Source: a bacterium (GTDB lineage Bacteria; CSSED10-310; JAJRTK01). From it: a stretch of 14,445 nucleotides of DNA. The DNA lies in contig JAJRTK010000180.1 of NCBI GenBank assembly GCA_024278345.1, forward strand, positions 1 through 14,445. Direction: 5' to 3'. Positions 6,743 to 14,204 of the stretch are shown here, piece by piece. The translations under genes were made by a program, and so were the position numbers. The notes below the pieces were generated by a model. It was not told the DNA's origin. It searched no databases and worked only from the letters and a program-made list of their open reading frames with translations. The stretch's first letter is position 1, and the number at the start of each line of letters is the position of its first letter.

Positions 6743-8785
6743 ATGTCTGAACTCGAACGATTTCAAGCTCAAGTGGTGGAGGGAATTCCCGCTGAGCTGC
6801 CAGATCCGCCTTCTTCCGAGCCGGAGATCGAGCGCGCGCCCCCTCGGAATGCTCTCCTTTCGCCTTCGGATCGGGCGTTGGCTCTGGCCAATGCTCTCCG
6901 TTACTTCCCGCGCCGCTGGCATTCCCTTTTGGCGCGGGAATTTTCTCAGGAGCTAGCGGATTTCGGGCATATCTACATGCACCGCTTTCGGCCTCACTAT
7001 CCCATGCATGCACGGCCCATCGACCAGTATCCGTCGCGTTCGGTTCAGGCTGCGGCCATCATGCTCATGATCCAGAACAACCTTGATCCGGCTGTGGCGC
7101 AGTTTCCTTATGAGCTGGTGACTTACGGCGGCAATGGGGCGGTGTTCCAAAACTGGGCGCAGTATCGTTTGGTGATGCGCTATCTGTCACGGATGACCAA
7201 CGAGCAGACGTTGGTGGTCTATTCGGGGCATCCGTTGGGGCTGTTTCCGTCAGGCGTGGAGGCGCCTCGGGCGGTGGTGACCAACGGGATGATGGTTCCC
7301 AATTACAGCACGGGACGGGATCTGGACCGGTTGAATGTTCTGGGGGTGACGTCGTATGGCCAGATGACGGCTGGCAGCTACATGTATATCGGGCCTCAGG
7401 GGATCGTGCATGGGACGGCCATCACGCTTCTGAATGCCGGGCGGCTCTACCTGAAGACGGGAGATGCGGGGCTGACGGGAAAGGTCTACGTGACCTCGGG
7501 GCTTGGGGGGATGAGTGGGGCGCAGGCGAAGGCCTCGGTCATTGCTGGTGCCGTGGGCGTCATCGCCGAAGTGAATCCCGCGGCTCTCGAGAAGCGCCAT
7601 TCCCAGGGTTGGCTGGATGAGGTCGAAACGGACCTGGGGCGGCTGCTATTGCGGATTTCGCGGGCACGGAAAGAGAAGAAGCCTCTTTCTCTGGGCTACC
7701 TTGGCAACGTGGTGGACCTTTGGGAGCATCTGGTGAAAGAGGGAGTTTCGGTGGAGCTTGGGTCGGATCAGACTTCCCTTCACAACCCATTCGGTGGAGG
7801 GTATACCCCGGCGGGGCTCACGTTGGATGAGGCGCGGCGGATGATGGTCCGGGATCCGGCGGGTTTTCGGGAGCGCGTGCGGGAGTCGCTCTGCCGGCAG
7901 ATTGTGGCCATCAATACCTTGAGCGACCGGGGAATGTTTTTCTGGGACTACGGAAATGCCTTCCTGGTGCAGGCCAAGCGGGCTGGCGCCGATGTGGTCC
8001 GGGAAGATGGAACCTTCCGGTATCCTTCGTATGTCGAGGACATTATGGGGCCTATCTGTTTCGACTACGGGTTTGGTCCTTTTCGATGGGTTTGCGCTTC
8101 CGGGTCTCCGGAGGACTTGGCGGCGACGGATCGCATTGCGGCGGAGGTGCTGGAAACGCAGGCTTCGTCGGCTCCTTTGGAGATCCGGCAGCAGATCGAA
8201 GACAATCTCCTGTGGATTCGCCAGGCGGGGGCGAATCGGTTGGTGGTAGGTTCTCAGGCGCGGATTCTCTACGCAGATCGGGATGGCCGGAGGTCCATTG
8301 CTCAGGCATTCAACGCTGCCATCGCCCGGGGCGAGATTGGGGGCCCCGTGGTCCTTGGCCGCGATCATCACGACGTGAGCGGGACCGATTCACCCTGGCG
8401 CGAGACAGCCAATATCCGGGATGGATCGGCATTTACGGCCGATATGGCCGTGCAAAACTTCGTGGGAGACGCTTTCCGGGGAGCGACCTGGGTGAGTCTC
8501 CACAACGGCGGGGGCGTCGGCTGGGGCGAGGTGATGAACGGTGGCTTCGGCCTGGTCTTGGACGGATCCCGGGCCGCCGGCCTTCGAGCCGGGAAGATGT
8601 TGTCGTGGGACGTGGCGAACGGTCTTGCCCGGCGGGCGTGGGCCCGAAATCCCGGGGCGATGTTCGCCGCTCGACGAGCCATGGAGTTGGAGGATGGCCC
8701 GGAGCTTACCTTGCCGGAGCTGGCCGACGAGACCACGGTCCGCGAAGCGCTCCAGAAGGCGGGTTTCCAGGAAGGAACGGAATGA
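6743..8785 (+). CDS. hutU: Urocanate hydratase, long animal-type form
   Basis: Urocanase converts urocanate to imidazolonepropionate, the second step of histidine breakdown, using tightly bound NAD+ as an electrophile. The 680-residue protein shows YSGHPLGLFPS (160-170), YGQMTAGSYMYIGPQG (205-220), the NAD-binding TSGLGGMSGAQ (251-261), FRWVCASG with the expected active-site C451, GRDHHDVSGTDSP (539-551) and LHNGGGVGWGE. Ordinary bacterial HutU has about 555 residues. This one has the length, an N-terminal extension and internal wording (HHDVSGTDSP, DMAVQNFVGD) of the vertebrate UROC1 type, recalled from memory. The start at 6743 has GAGGTGAG just upstream. No hutH, hutI, hutG or hut regulator is in the window, so it is either solitary or part of a scattered pathway. 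Product certain; phyletic type strongly supported by motifs. Confidence 0.97.
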   Translation: MSELERFQAQVVEGIPAELPDPPSSEPEIERAPPRNALLSPSDRALALANALRYFPRRWHSLLAREFSQELADFGHIYMHRFRPHYPMHARPIDQYPSRSVQAAAIMLMIQNNLDPAVAQFPYELVTYGGNGAVFQNWAQYRLVMRYLSRMTNEQTLVVYSGHPLGLFPSGVEAPRAVVTNGMMVPNYSTGRDLDRLNVLGVTSYGQMTAGSYMYIGPQGIVHGTAITLLNAGRLYLKTGDAGLTGKVYVTSGLGGMSGAQAKASVIAGAVGVIAEVNPAALEKRHSQGWLDEVETDLGRLLLRISRARKEKKPLSLGYLGNVVDLWEHLVKEGVSVELGSDQTSLHNPFGGGYTPAGLTLDEARRMMVRDPAGFRERVRESLCRQIVAINTLSDRGMFFWDYGNAFLVQAKRAGADVVREDGTFRYPSYVEDIMGPICFDYGFGPFRWVCASGSPEDLAATDRIAAEVLETQASSAPLEIRQQIEDNLLWIRQAGANRLVVGSQARILYADRDGRRSIAQAFNAAIARGEIGGPVVLGRDHHDVSGTDSPWRETANIRDGSAFTADMAVQNFVGDAFRGATWVSLHNGGGVGWGEVMNGGFGLVLDGSRAAGLRAGKMLSWDVANGLARRAWARNPGAMFAARRAMELEDGPELTLPELADETTVREALQKAGFQEGTE

Positions 8786-8830
8786 AGTTTCGGTCCCGCG
8801 TCCCGTTTGGGGCGGAATTTTTGGAAAACT

Positions 8831-8946
8831 GTTTTTTCTTTGAGTTGTGGTCCCCTCGCGGCGGCACGACCCACGCCTACGGCGCGAGTTCCCCCCGTCC
8901 GCCGCCACTCGCCTTTTTAACTCCCCTGGATTGGAGCCTTTGCCCC
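8831..8946 (-). repeat. Dispersed structured repeat, copy C (long form), likely hutU terminator
   Basis: On the plus strand GCGGCGG (8858-8864) pairs perfectly with CCGCCGC (8899-8905), enclosing a second hairpin ACCCACGCC/GGCGCGAGT with loop TAC (8869-8889). TTTTT follows at 8914-8918. Read this way it is a GC-rich stem with a T-run shortly behind the hutU stop, as in an intrinsic terminator. On the minus strand it reads GGCGAG, core stem, extra hairpin, GGGGACCACAACTC and an AAAGAAAAAA tail, the same order as copies A, B and D. It fills the gap between hutU and the zinc-ribbon gene. Confidence 0.75.
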
Positions 8947-8989
8947 GAGGCCGGGGAATGCCCGAGGATCGGGTGCGGAGGCTGGAGTC

Positions 8990-10054
8990 ATGAACTGCCC
9001 GACATGTAAATTGGAGCAAGGGGAAGGCCGGGAAACCTGTGGCCGCTGTGGTCTTGATTTCCAGAAATACCGGCGAGTCTTGGAACGTCGAGAAGAGCGG
9101 AGGCGCCAGCGGGAATTGCTGGATCGGACCGGTTTAGAAGGGGGCCAGTCCGTTCTGGAGGTAGCCCGGTCCAAGCCCTTGGAGCCTTTGCCTTCCGAGA
9201 CCCTCCAGATCGGTTCTTCACCACTGCCGCGTCACCTGGATCCCGTTCTGCCGCCGAACATCCGCGTGTTCGATGACTTTGACGATGAGCCTGCTTCCCA
9301 GTGGCTGGACCGGGATGGGTGGATCGCCCTTGGCGTGGGCTTGCTCATCGCCATCGGCCTTCCCTTTTTTCCGTTTCTGGAAATGATCCTTCACCCGCTG
9401 ACAACCCTGTTTCACGAGATCGGCCATTCACTCTTTGCGTGGTTGGCCGGGATTCCCGCCATCCCCTCCTTCGACTTCATGGAAGGCGGCGGCCTGACCC
9501 GGTGGTTTCGGACCCACCCCCATCCGCTCTTGATTTTGCTTGCCTGGGGAGGCCTCGGTTTCGCCATCTACACCTATAGGAAACAGAAGCTGAGCGTGGT
9601 GGTTTTTTCAGTCATTTGGCTCCTTCACGTGATCTACCTCTTTACCTGGATCCGGGAGCCGGTGATTCTCTTCATGGGAAAGGGAATGGAGCTGGTCTTT
9701 GGCGGCGTTTTTCTGTACCGGGGGCTCGGCGGTTGGGGTTGCGTCCAACCTTCGCTGGAGCGACCGCTCTATGCGGGCCTTGGGCTGTGGACCATCTTTC
9801 GGGTCATGACGTTTTCCCATGCCCTCATCAACGATCCCATCGCCCGCCATTTCTACCGGCAGGGCAAGGCGTCGGTGGCAAGCGATCTCGTGCGCCTCAC
9901 CGAGGTCTACCGCCTCCACACGAGTCTTGACGGCCTGGCCAGGTTCCTGATTTTTTGCAGCGTCGTGACGCTGATCCTGACCTTTGCCGCTTTTCGTTAT
10001 CGCCGGTATATTCTAGCTGCCCTGGTTCGCGTTTTCGGGATCGTGAGATCCTGA
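8990..10054 (+). CDS. Zinc-ribbon membrane protein with M50-like HEIGH motif
   Basis: The 354-residue protein opens with a zinc ribbon: CPTC (3-6) and CGRC (17-20), ten residues apart. An Arg/Glu-rich, possibly coiled stretch (25-45) and a linker to about 105 follow. The remainder is membrane-embedded, with hydrophobic helices near 111-131, 133-155, 178-194, 201-220, 256-276 and 318-338. HEIGH (142-146) lies in the second helix, as in site-2/M50 intramembrane metalloproteases. FDFMEGGGLT follows (161-170), a pattern I associate with M50B-like proteins. An NDP motif (281-283) could supply the third zinc ligand, but that is speculative. The start at 8990 follows GCGGAGG. The ribbon probably faces the cytoplasm. 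Substrate unknown; a non-proteolytic membrane protein is possible. Confidence 0.75.
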   Translation: MNCPTCKLEQGEGRETCGRCGLDFQKYRRVLERREERRRQRELLDRTGLEGGQSVLEVARSKPLEPLPSETLQIGSSPLPRHLDPVLPPNIRVFDDFDDEPASQWLDRDGWIALGVGLLIAIGLPFFPFLEMILHPLTTLFHEIGHSLFAWLAGIPAIPSFDFMEGGGLTRWFRTHPHPLLILLAWGGLGFAIYTYRKQKLSVVVFSVIWLLHVIYLFTWIREPVILFMGKGMELVFGGVFLYRGLGGWGCVQPSLERPLYAGLGLWTIFRVMTFSHALINDPIARHFYRQGKASVASDLVRLTEVYRLHTSLDGLARFLIFCSVVTLILTFAAFRYRRYILAALVRVFGIVRS

Positions 10055-10235
10055 TGCGGGGCCTCCCGGATGGTAGAACACCTGAAGGGCGAGTTCGTGA
10101 GCAATTGCTTTCTTCTCTCAGAGGGAAACGCTCCCACCGGAGAGGGCCGATCCATACACGCTTTACGCACGCCTACCGTAAACCCTTCGCGGAGCCGGCT
10201 TCAACGGTTCCGACGAACCAGAGGGAGAACCCCGG

Positions 10236-10619
10236 ATGTTGACGAAAATTGCGTTCATTGCTCATCCAACAAAGGATATCGCACGCTCGAAAAAGTTTTT
10301 CGGCGAGGTCCTCGGCCTCAAATTGACAGGGGATTATGGCGACATGTGGGCGGAATTCGAGACCCCCGACGGTCAGACCCTTGCCCTGGATACCTACAGC
10401 CCCAAGATCGTTGATTCGCCATCCCCCTATATGGCTCTGGAAACCGATGACATCGAGGCTGAGGTCGCTCGGCTCCGGGAGGGCGGAGCAACCGTGGCCC
10501 GGGACACCTGGGCCAATAAAGATGGCGAAGGAAACGAGCTTTGTCGCATGGCTTTGCTTCTTGACCCGGACGGCAATCCGTTGATGCTTCACCAGATGGC
10601 CGAGCACCGGAAGAGCTGA
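10236..10619 (+). CDS. VOC-fold (glyoxalase/bleomycin-resistance-like) protein
   Basis: This 127-residue single-domain protein has the paired beta-alpha-beta-beta-beta layout of the vicinal oxygen chelate superfamily. The first half opens with IAFIAHPTKDIARSKKFF and FGEVLGLKL. The second half opens with MALETDDIEAEVARLREGG and ends with LLLDPDGNPLMLHQ. Possible metal ligands are H9 and the late E/H positions, but I cannot align them with certainty. Members range from glyoxalases and dioxygenases to antibiotic-binding proteins, so no reaction is assigned. GAGGGAG precedes the ATG by about ten bases. A small hairpin (GGTTC/GAACC, 10206-10219) lies just before this site; its meaning is unknown. 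No signal peptide is seen, so it is cytoplasmic. Confidence 0.88.
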   Translation: MLTKIAFIAHPTKDIARSKKFFGEVLGLKLTGDYGDMWAEFETPDGQTLALDTYSPKIVDSPSPYMALETDDIEAEVARLREGGATVARDTWANKDGEGNELCRMALLLDPDGNPLMLHQMAEHRKS

Positions 10620-10700
10620 CCTTTTCGAGGGATTGAGACCGAGTCCCGGCTGGTCCATGGTGGCGGGCCGAGACGATGACCATTGCTCGAAAACCGACCT

Positions 10701-10705
10701 GGAGG
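10701..10705 (+). promoter_or_regulatory. Ribosome binding site deciding the FGE-like start
   Basis: GGAGG stands seven bases before the ATG at 10713. The frame can be read from a TTG at 10683, but that start has no such site and would place ten extra polar residues before the signal peptide. The ATG at 10713 is therefore preferred. Confidence 0.8.
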
Positions 10706-10712
10706 CCGACGG

Positions 10713-12050
10713 ATGCGCCGACAGATGACCCGTGGACAATTGGGAGCCGCTTTCTTCTGCTGGGCCACCGTGGCCGCGACTTTTCCGGCGCCGGCCAGTG
10801 CCGGCGATTGCCGGCTAGAGCAGGGACTCCAGGATGCCTACGCCACGGCCCGGAAATACTACCGCTGTTACGAGGAGCCAGGTTGCCCAAGCCGCCTGGA
10901 TCCCACCCAGATGTTTTGCATCTGGAACAAGGTGGCCACCTGGGAATGCCAGGGAAATCCCAACCTTGACGAGGCCTGGCGCGCCATGTCCGAGCTCCGG
11001 CTCGACTATGGGCTTGGCACCGATCCGTGTGGAGTGCCCGAGGCTCCGCCTCCCTCCATGACACCGGCACCCAAACCCGGCACGGCGACTCCGAAACCAC
11101 CGACACCACCGCCGAGTCGCGCCCCGGCGACTCCCAGACCTCCACACCCGAAGCCGGCCCCGCCCACAGCGGTTCGGCCCCAGCCATATCCAAGGCCAAC
11201 CCCTCTTCCAATACGGCCTGGACCTCCTCTGGAGCGGCCACCACGAGGTCCTGAAGAGCGCCCCCACCATCCCGGGAAAAAGGGGAAATTGATTCGCCTG
11301 TCCCACCGCACCGATCTTGAGCTCGTCTGGATTCCGGGAGGCCGTATCTGGCTTGGCTGCGCCGCCGGCGATACCCAGTGCCGTCCGGACGAGAAACCTC
11401 GTTACCGCAGGGAAATCAAAGGGTTTTGGATCGGGAGACTCGAAGTCACGCAGCGCCAGTGGAAGGCCGTGATGAAGCGACTTCCCTCTTCCGCACGCCG
11501 CTGCCCCCAATGCCCGGTGACCCACGTCTCCTGGAGCGAAGTGAAGCAATTCCTTCGAAAGGCGAGTCATGGCCTGCGTCTTCCTTCGGAGGCGGAATGG
11601 GAATACGCGGCCAGAGGCGGTCTGAACAAATCCCGCTACGGGCCGAACTCGAAGATTGCCTGGTGTTCCGGGAAAGGGGTTCGGGGCGCAAAGCGAGGTG
11701 GCCTGTTGATTCCGAACCCCTACGGTGTTTACGACATGCTGGGCAATGTCTGGGAATGGACCTCCGACTTTTACGGGATCTACGATAAAGGGTTCCGGCC
11801 CAAGGGGAAGGAGTTCTCGCACAGTCGCCAGAGGGTGATCCGGGGAGGGAGCTGGAAGACTCTACCCCGGATTTGCCGGGCTTCCCACCGGGAGAGTGCT
11901 TTGCCGGCAACGCGGAGAGGCGATCTTGGGTTCCGCGTGGCGAAGAGCAAGGGCAAGGGCAAGAAGAAAGAGAAATCCAGGGAGAAAGAAAAGCCTTGGA
12001 AAAAGTGGAAAAAAAAGCAGAAGACTGAAACCGGGTTGCGGGACTCCTGA
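10713..12050 (+). CDS. Exported formylglycine-generating-enzyme-like (SUMF1 fold) protein
   Basis: This is a 445-residue protein. A signal peptide (1-30, ending PAPASA) is followed by a small cysteine-rich domain (33-106, seven Cys). A proline-rich linker spans about 109-188 and an FGE-sulfatase domain about 200-410. Domain signatures are EVTQRQW (244-250), LPSEAEWEYAARGG (290-303), YDMLGNVWEW (340-349), IRGGSW (376-381) and GFRVA (406-410). True FGEs carry a pair of catalytic cysteines near the end that turn a sulfatase Cys into formylglycine. Here that segment reads RICRASHRES and has only one Cys, so catalysis is doubtful and a binding role is more likely. The tail 411-437 is extremely lysine-rich. 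The signal and the linker suggest a periplasmic or surface location, perhaps contacting cell-wall or nucleic-acid anions through the tail. No sulfatase gene is nearby. Confidence 0.88.
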   Translation: MRRQMTRGQLGAAFFCWATVAATFPAPASAGDCRLEQGLQDAYATARKYYRCYEEPGCPSRLDPTQMFCIWNKVATWECQGNPNLDEAWRAMSELRLDYGLGTDPCGVPEAPPPSMTPAPKPGTATPKPPTPPPSRAPATPRPPHPKPAPPTAVRPQPYPRPTPLPIRPGPPLERPPRGPEERPHHPGKKGKLIRLSHRTDLELVWIPGGRIWLGCAAGDTQCRPDEKPRYRREIKGFWIGRLEVTQRQWKAVMKRLPSSARRCPQCPVTHVSWSEVKQFLRKASHGLRLPSEAEWEYAARGGLNKSRYGPNSKIAWCSGKGVRGAKRGGLLIPNPYGVYDMLGNVWEWTSDFYGIYDKGFRPKGKEFSHSRQRVIRGGSWKTLPRICRASHRESALPATRRGDLGFRVAKSKGKGKKKEKSREKEKPWKKWKKKQKTETGLRDS

Positions 12051-12070
12051 AGGGCACCCTTGGGGATCAT

Positions 12071-12165
12071 TGCTTTCTCCTTCTAAGGTTGTGTTCCGCT
12101 CGCGGCGACGGCAATCCGTCCGCCGCCACTCGCCTTTTATCGCCCCGGGACAGAGTTGACTGCCC
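12071..12165 (-). repeat. Dispersed structured repeat, copy B (short form), possible terminator
   Basis: On the plus strand GCGGCGACGG (12102-12111), loop CAAT and CCGTCCGCCGC (12116-12126) form a strong stem with one bulged base. TTTT follows at 12134-12137, 21 bases behind the CDS end plus stem as in a weak intrinsic terminator for the FGE-like gene. On the minus strand it mirrors copy A almost base for base: GGCGAG, the stem, GCGGAACACAACC and a purine tail ending GGAGAAAGC. Confidence 0.8.
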
Positions 12166-12226
12166 TGAAAGCGTGGGACGACCTGAAACCGAGGGGTACG
12201 AATGAGGGGCACGAATAGGGATCATC

Positions 12227-14119
12227 ATGACGCGTAGATGGCTGTGTTTTTGTTTGCTTTGGTTCTCTAGTGCCGCGCTGGCCGGGCCTCTCCACGAGGC
12301 GGCGAGGGCTGGGAATGATGCAGCGCTCCGGCGTTTCTTGGCCAAGGGGGCGAAGATCGATTCGAGAGCCGCCCACGGTGGCCAAACGCCCTTGATCTCC
12401 GCCATAAAGGGATGGGGCGCCACAGCCGGGACCCTGCGGCTTCTTTTGGATTCTGGAGCCAATCCCAATGCCGTCGATGGAGAGGGGCTGACAGCACTTA
12501 CGTGGGGTTGCCGCTTGGGCATGGAACCGGCAAAGCTCCAGATACTCCTGGACAAGGGAGCAAAGCTGGACATTGCCACGGAGGGAAGCAATGGCCGGAC
12601 CGCGCTGATCCTGGCCGCCCTGGAGGGCCATGAAAAGCTGGTGGAGTTGCTGATCCACAAAGGTGTGAACCTTGAGATCAAGGACAAATACGGCCACACC
12701 GCCCTGAGCTGGGCTGCCTGGAAGGGGAACGCGGGGGTGCTCCGGATCTTGGCGAAGGCCGGAGCCGATATCGATGCCTCGGATCGGGACGGTCGAGTGC
12801 CGCTTTACCTTGCTTCGGAGAGCGATTTGCCGGAGGCCATCCGGATCTTGATCCAGGCTGGCGCCAGCCTGGAGAAAACTTCCTGGAGCCCGCTCATGCA
12901 GGCGGTCGTGGCCGATGATCCCGGGCGTTTACGCATCGCCCTCGCGGCGGTCGGCGATCTGGAAGCCAGAGATGGTGATGGCCGTACAGCACTTCTTTTG
13001 GCTGCGAAATTCGCATCGGAGCCGGCCATACAGGCTCTCTTGCAGGCAGGAGCAAAGGTCAATGCGCTGGACCGCGATGGATTTACGCCCATCATTATAG
13101 CGGCGAGGTACCAGGGTCCAACGGAGCTTGCTCCGCTGTTGGCCGCGGGAGTCGATCTCAATGAGGCGGACGAACGCGGTAGGACGGCCCTCATGCACGC
13201 GGCTTGGCGGGGAAAAGCCCAGAACATCAGGGCATTGGCCAAAGGGGGCGCCCTTCTTCAGGCCAAGGATCGCCGCGGCCGGACCGCGCTCTATTTCGCC
13301 AACCGCCACGGCACGGAAAGGGCCGTCGAAGCTCTTCTTCAGGCCGGGGCCGACGCAAACGAGACCTACTCAGATGGGGTTACGGAGGGGATCACACCGC
13401 TGATGGTCGCCGCCAATTACGGATCCGCCCCAGCCGTGGAAGCCCTTCTCAAGGCTGGGGCCAAGATCGACCATCGCGATTCGGAAGGCAATACGCCCCT
13501 CTTTGAGGCGGCGCCTCGGGAACTCCCCATCATCCAGGCATTCCTGCGGGCGGGAGCCGATCCGAGAGTGGCCAATGATTCTGGAGAAACCCCTCTCATG
13601 GCGGCGGCGGAGTATGGCGGTCCGGAGCAGATCCAGGTCCTGGTTCGCGGCGGCGCCGAGCTCAACACCAAATCAAATTCGGGGGCCACGGCGATCTTTT
13701 TTGCCACAAGCCCTTTCAGTCCCCGGGATGGGTCCACTCTCCGGGAGCTTCTGGCCCTGGGAGCCGATGTCAACCACAAGAACAACTGGGGAGAAACGGC
13801 TCTCCACAATGCGGCCCGGTACGGTACGCACCGCCACGTGGAGGCCCTCCTGGAGGCAAAGGCTTTCGGGGATGCCAGGGACGGTTCGGGGAAGACACCG
13901 CTCATGGCCGCGGTCTCGGCAATCTCTCCCAACGTCCTTATCGTGGAGGCTCTCCTGGCCGCCGGAGCCGATCCCGCCGCCAAGGATCAGGCGGGAGCAA
14001 CGCCTCTCGGCTTGGCCAAGGAGTCGCCCATGGAATCGTCGATCCGGGATGATTTGGTGGCCATGCTGGAATTGGCTCTTCGGAAGAAGGGGCCGAAGTC
14101 CGGAGCGGTGGAGGAATAG
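12227..14119 (+). CDS. Exported ankyrin-repeat protein
   Basis: The 630-residue protein has a signal peptide (1-19: two Arg, a hydrophobic core, then SAALA). The mature part is built almost entirely of ankyrin repeats. I count 17 clear or moderately clear 33-residue units with the G-TPLMxAA / VEALLxAGAD pattern, plus a decayed last one before a short charged tail. Repeats 7, 13 and 15 deviate in length. Ankyrin repeats bind other proteins and have no catalysis of their own, so it is probably a periplasmic or secreted scaffold or inhibitor. No anchor, protease or other domain is visible. The start at 12227 follows AGGG with six bases between. The gene stands alone behind repeat B and converges on the Uma2-like gene. 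Fold certain, partner unknown. Confidence 0.92.
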   Translation: MTRRWLCFCLLWFSSAALAGPLHEAARAGNDAALRRFLAKGAKIDSRAAHGGQTPLISAIKGWGATAGTLRLLLDSGANPNAVDGEGLTALTWGCRLGMEPAKLQILLDKGAKLDIATEGSNGRTALILAALEGHEKLVELLIHKGVNLEIKDKYGHTALSWAAWKGNAGVLRILAKAGADIDASDRDGRVPLYLASESDLPEAIRILIQAGASLEKTSWSPLMQAVVADDPGRLRIALAAVGDLEARDGDGRTALLLAAKFASEPAIQALLQAGAKVNALDRDGFTPIIIAARYQGPTELAPLLAAGVDLNEADERGRTALMHAAWRGKAQNIRALAKGGALLQAKDRRGRTALYFANRHGTERAVEALLQAGADANETYSDGVTEGITPLMVAANYGSAPAVEALLKAGAKIDHRDSEGNTPLFEAAPRELPIIQAFLRAGADPRVANDSGETPLMAAAEYGGPEQIQVLVRGGAELNTKSNSGATAIFFATSPFSPRDGSTLRELLALGADVNHKNNWGETALHNAARYGTHRHVEALLEAKAFGDARDGSGKTPLMAAVSAISPNVLIVEALLAAGADPAAKDQAGATPLGLAKESPMESSIRDDLVAMLELALRKKGPKSGAVEE

Positions 14120-14167
14120 CAGTTCCCGTTATCATCGACTTCGCGCCTGAAAGAAGCACCGCGGCGA

Positions 14168-14187
14168 GCCCCTGATTTTTCGGGGGC
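14168..14187. terminator. Hairpin between convergent genes, possible terminator
   Basis: GCCCCTGA (14168-14175) and TCGGGGGC (14180-14187) form an 8-bp stem around TTTT. GCGAGC occurs on both sides as a short direct repeat. It lies between the ankyrin gene stop and the Uma2-like stop, a place where a terminator would serve both strands. No T-run follows on either side, so it may instead only protect RNA ends. Confidence 0.4.
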
Positions 14188-14204
14188 GAGCCGACCCGGC
14201 CTCG

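Noticed and set aside
8086-9009. A 307-codon plus-strand frame overlapping urocanase
   Set aside because: It is an out-of-frame shadow of hutU, very rich in Gly and Arg, and has no domain.
10090-10140. Possible sixth repeat copy (AGAAGAAAGCAATTG on the minus strand)
   Set aside because: Only the purine tail resembles copy B; the core stem and the GCGGAACACAACC block are missing.
11780-12070. Minus-strand frame starting behind a GGAG-like site in repeat B
   Set aside because: Its Phe-rich stretch is the antisense of the lysine-rich tail of the FGE-like gene, and it has no family resemblance.
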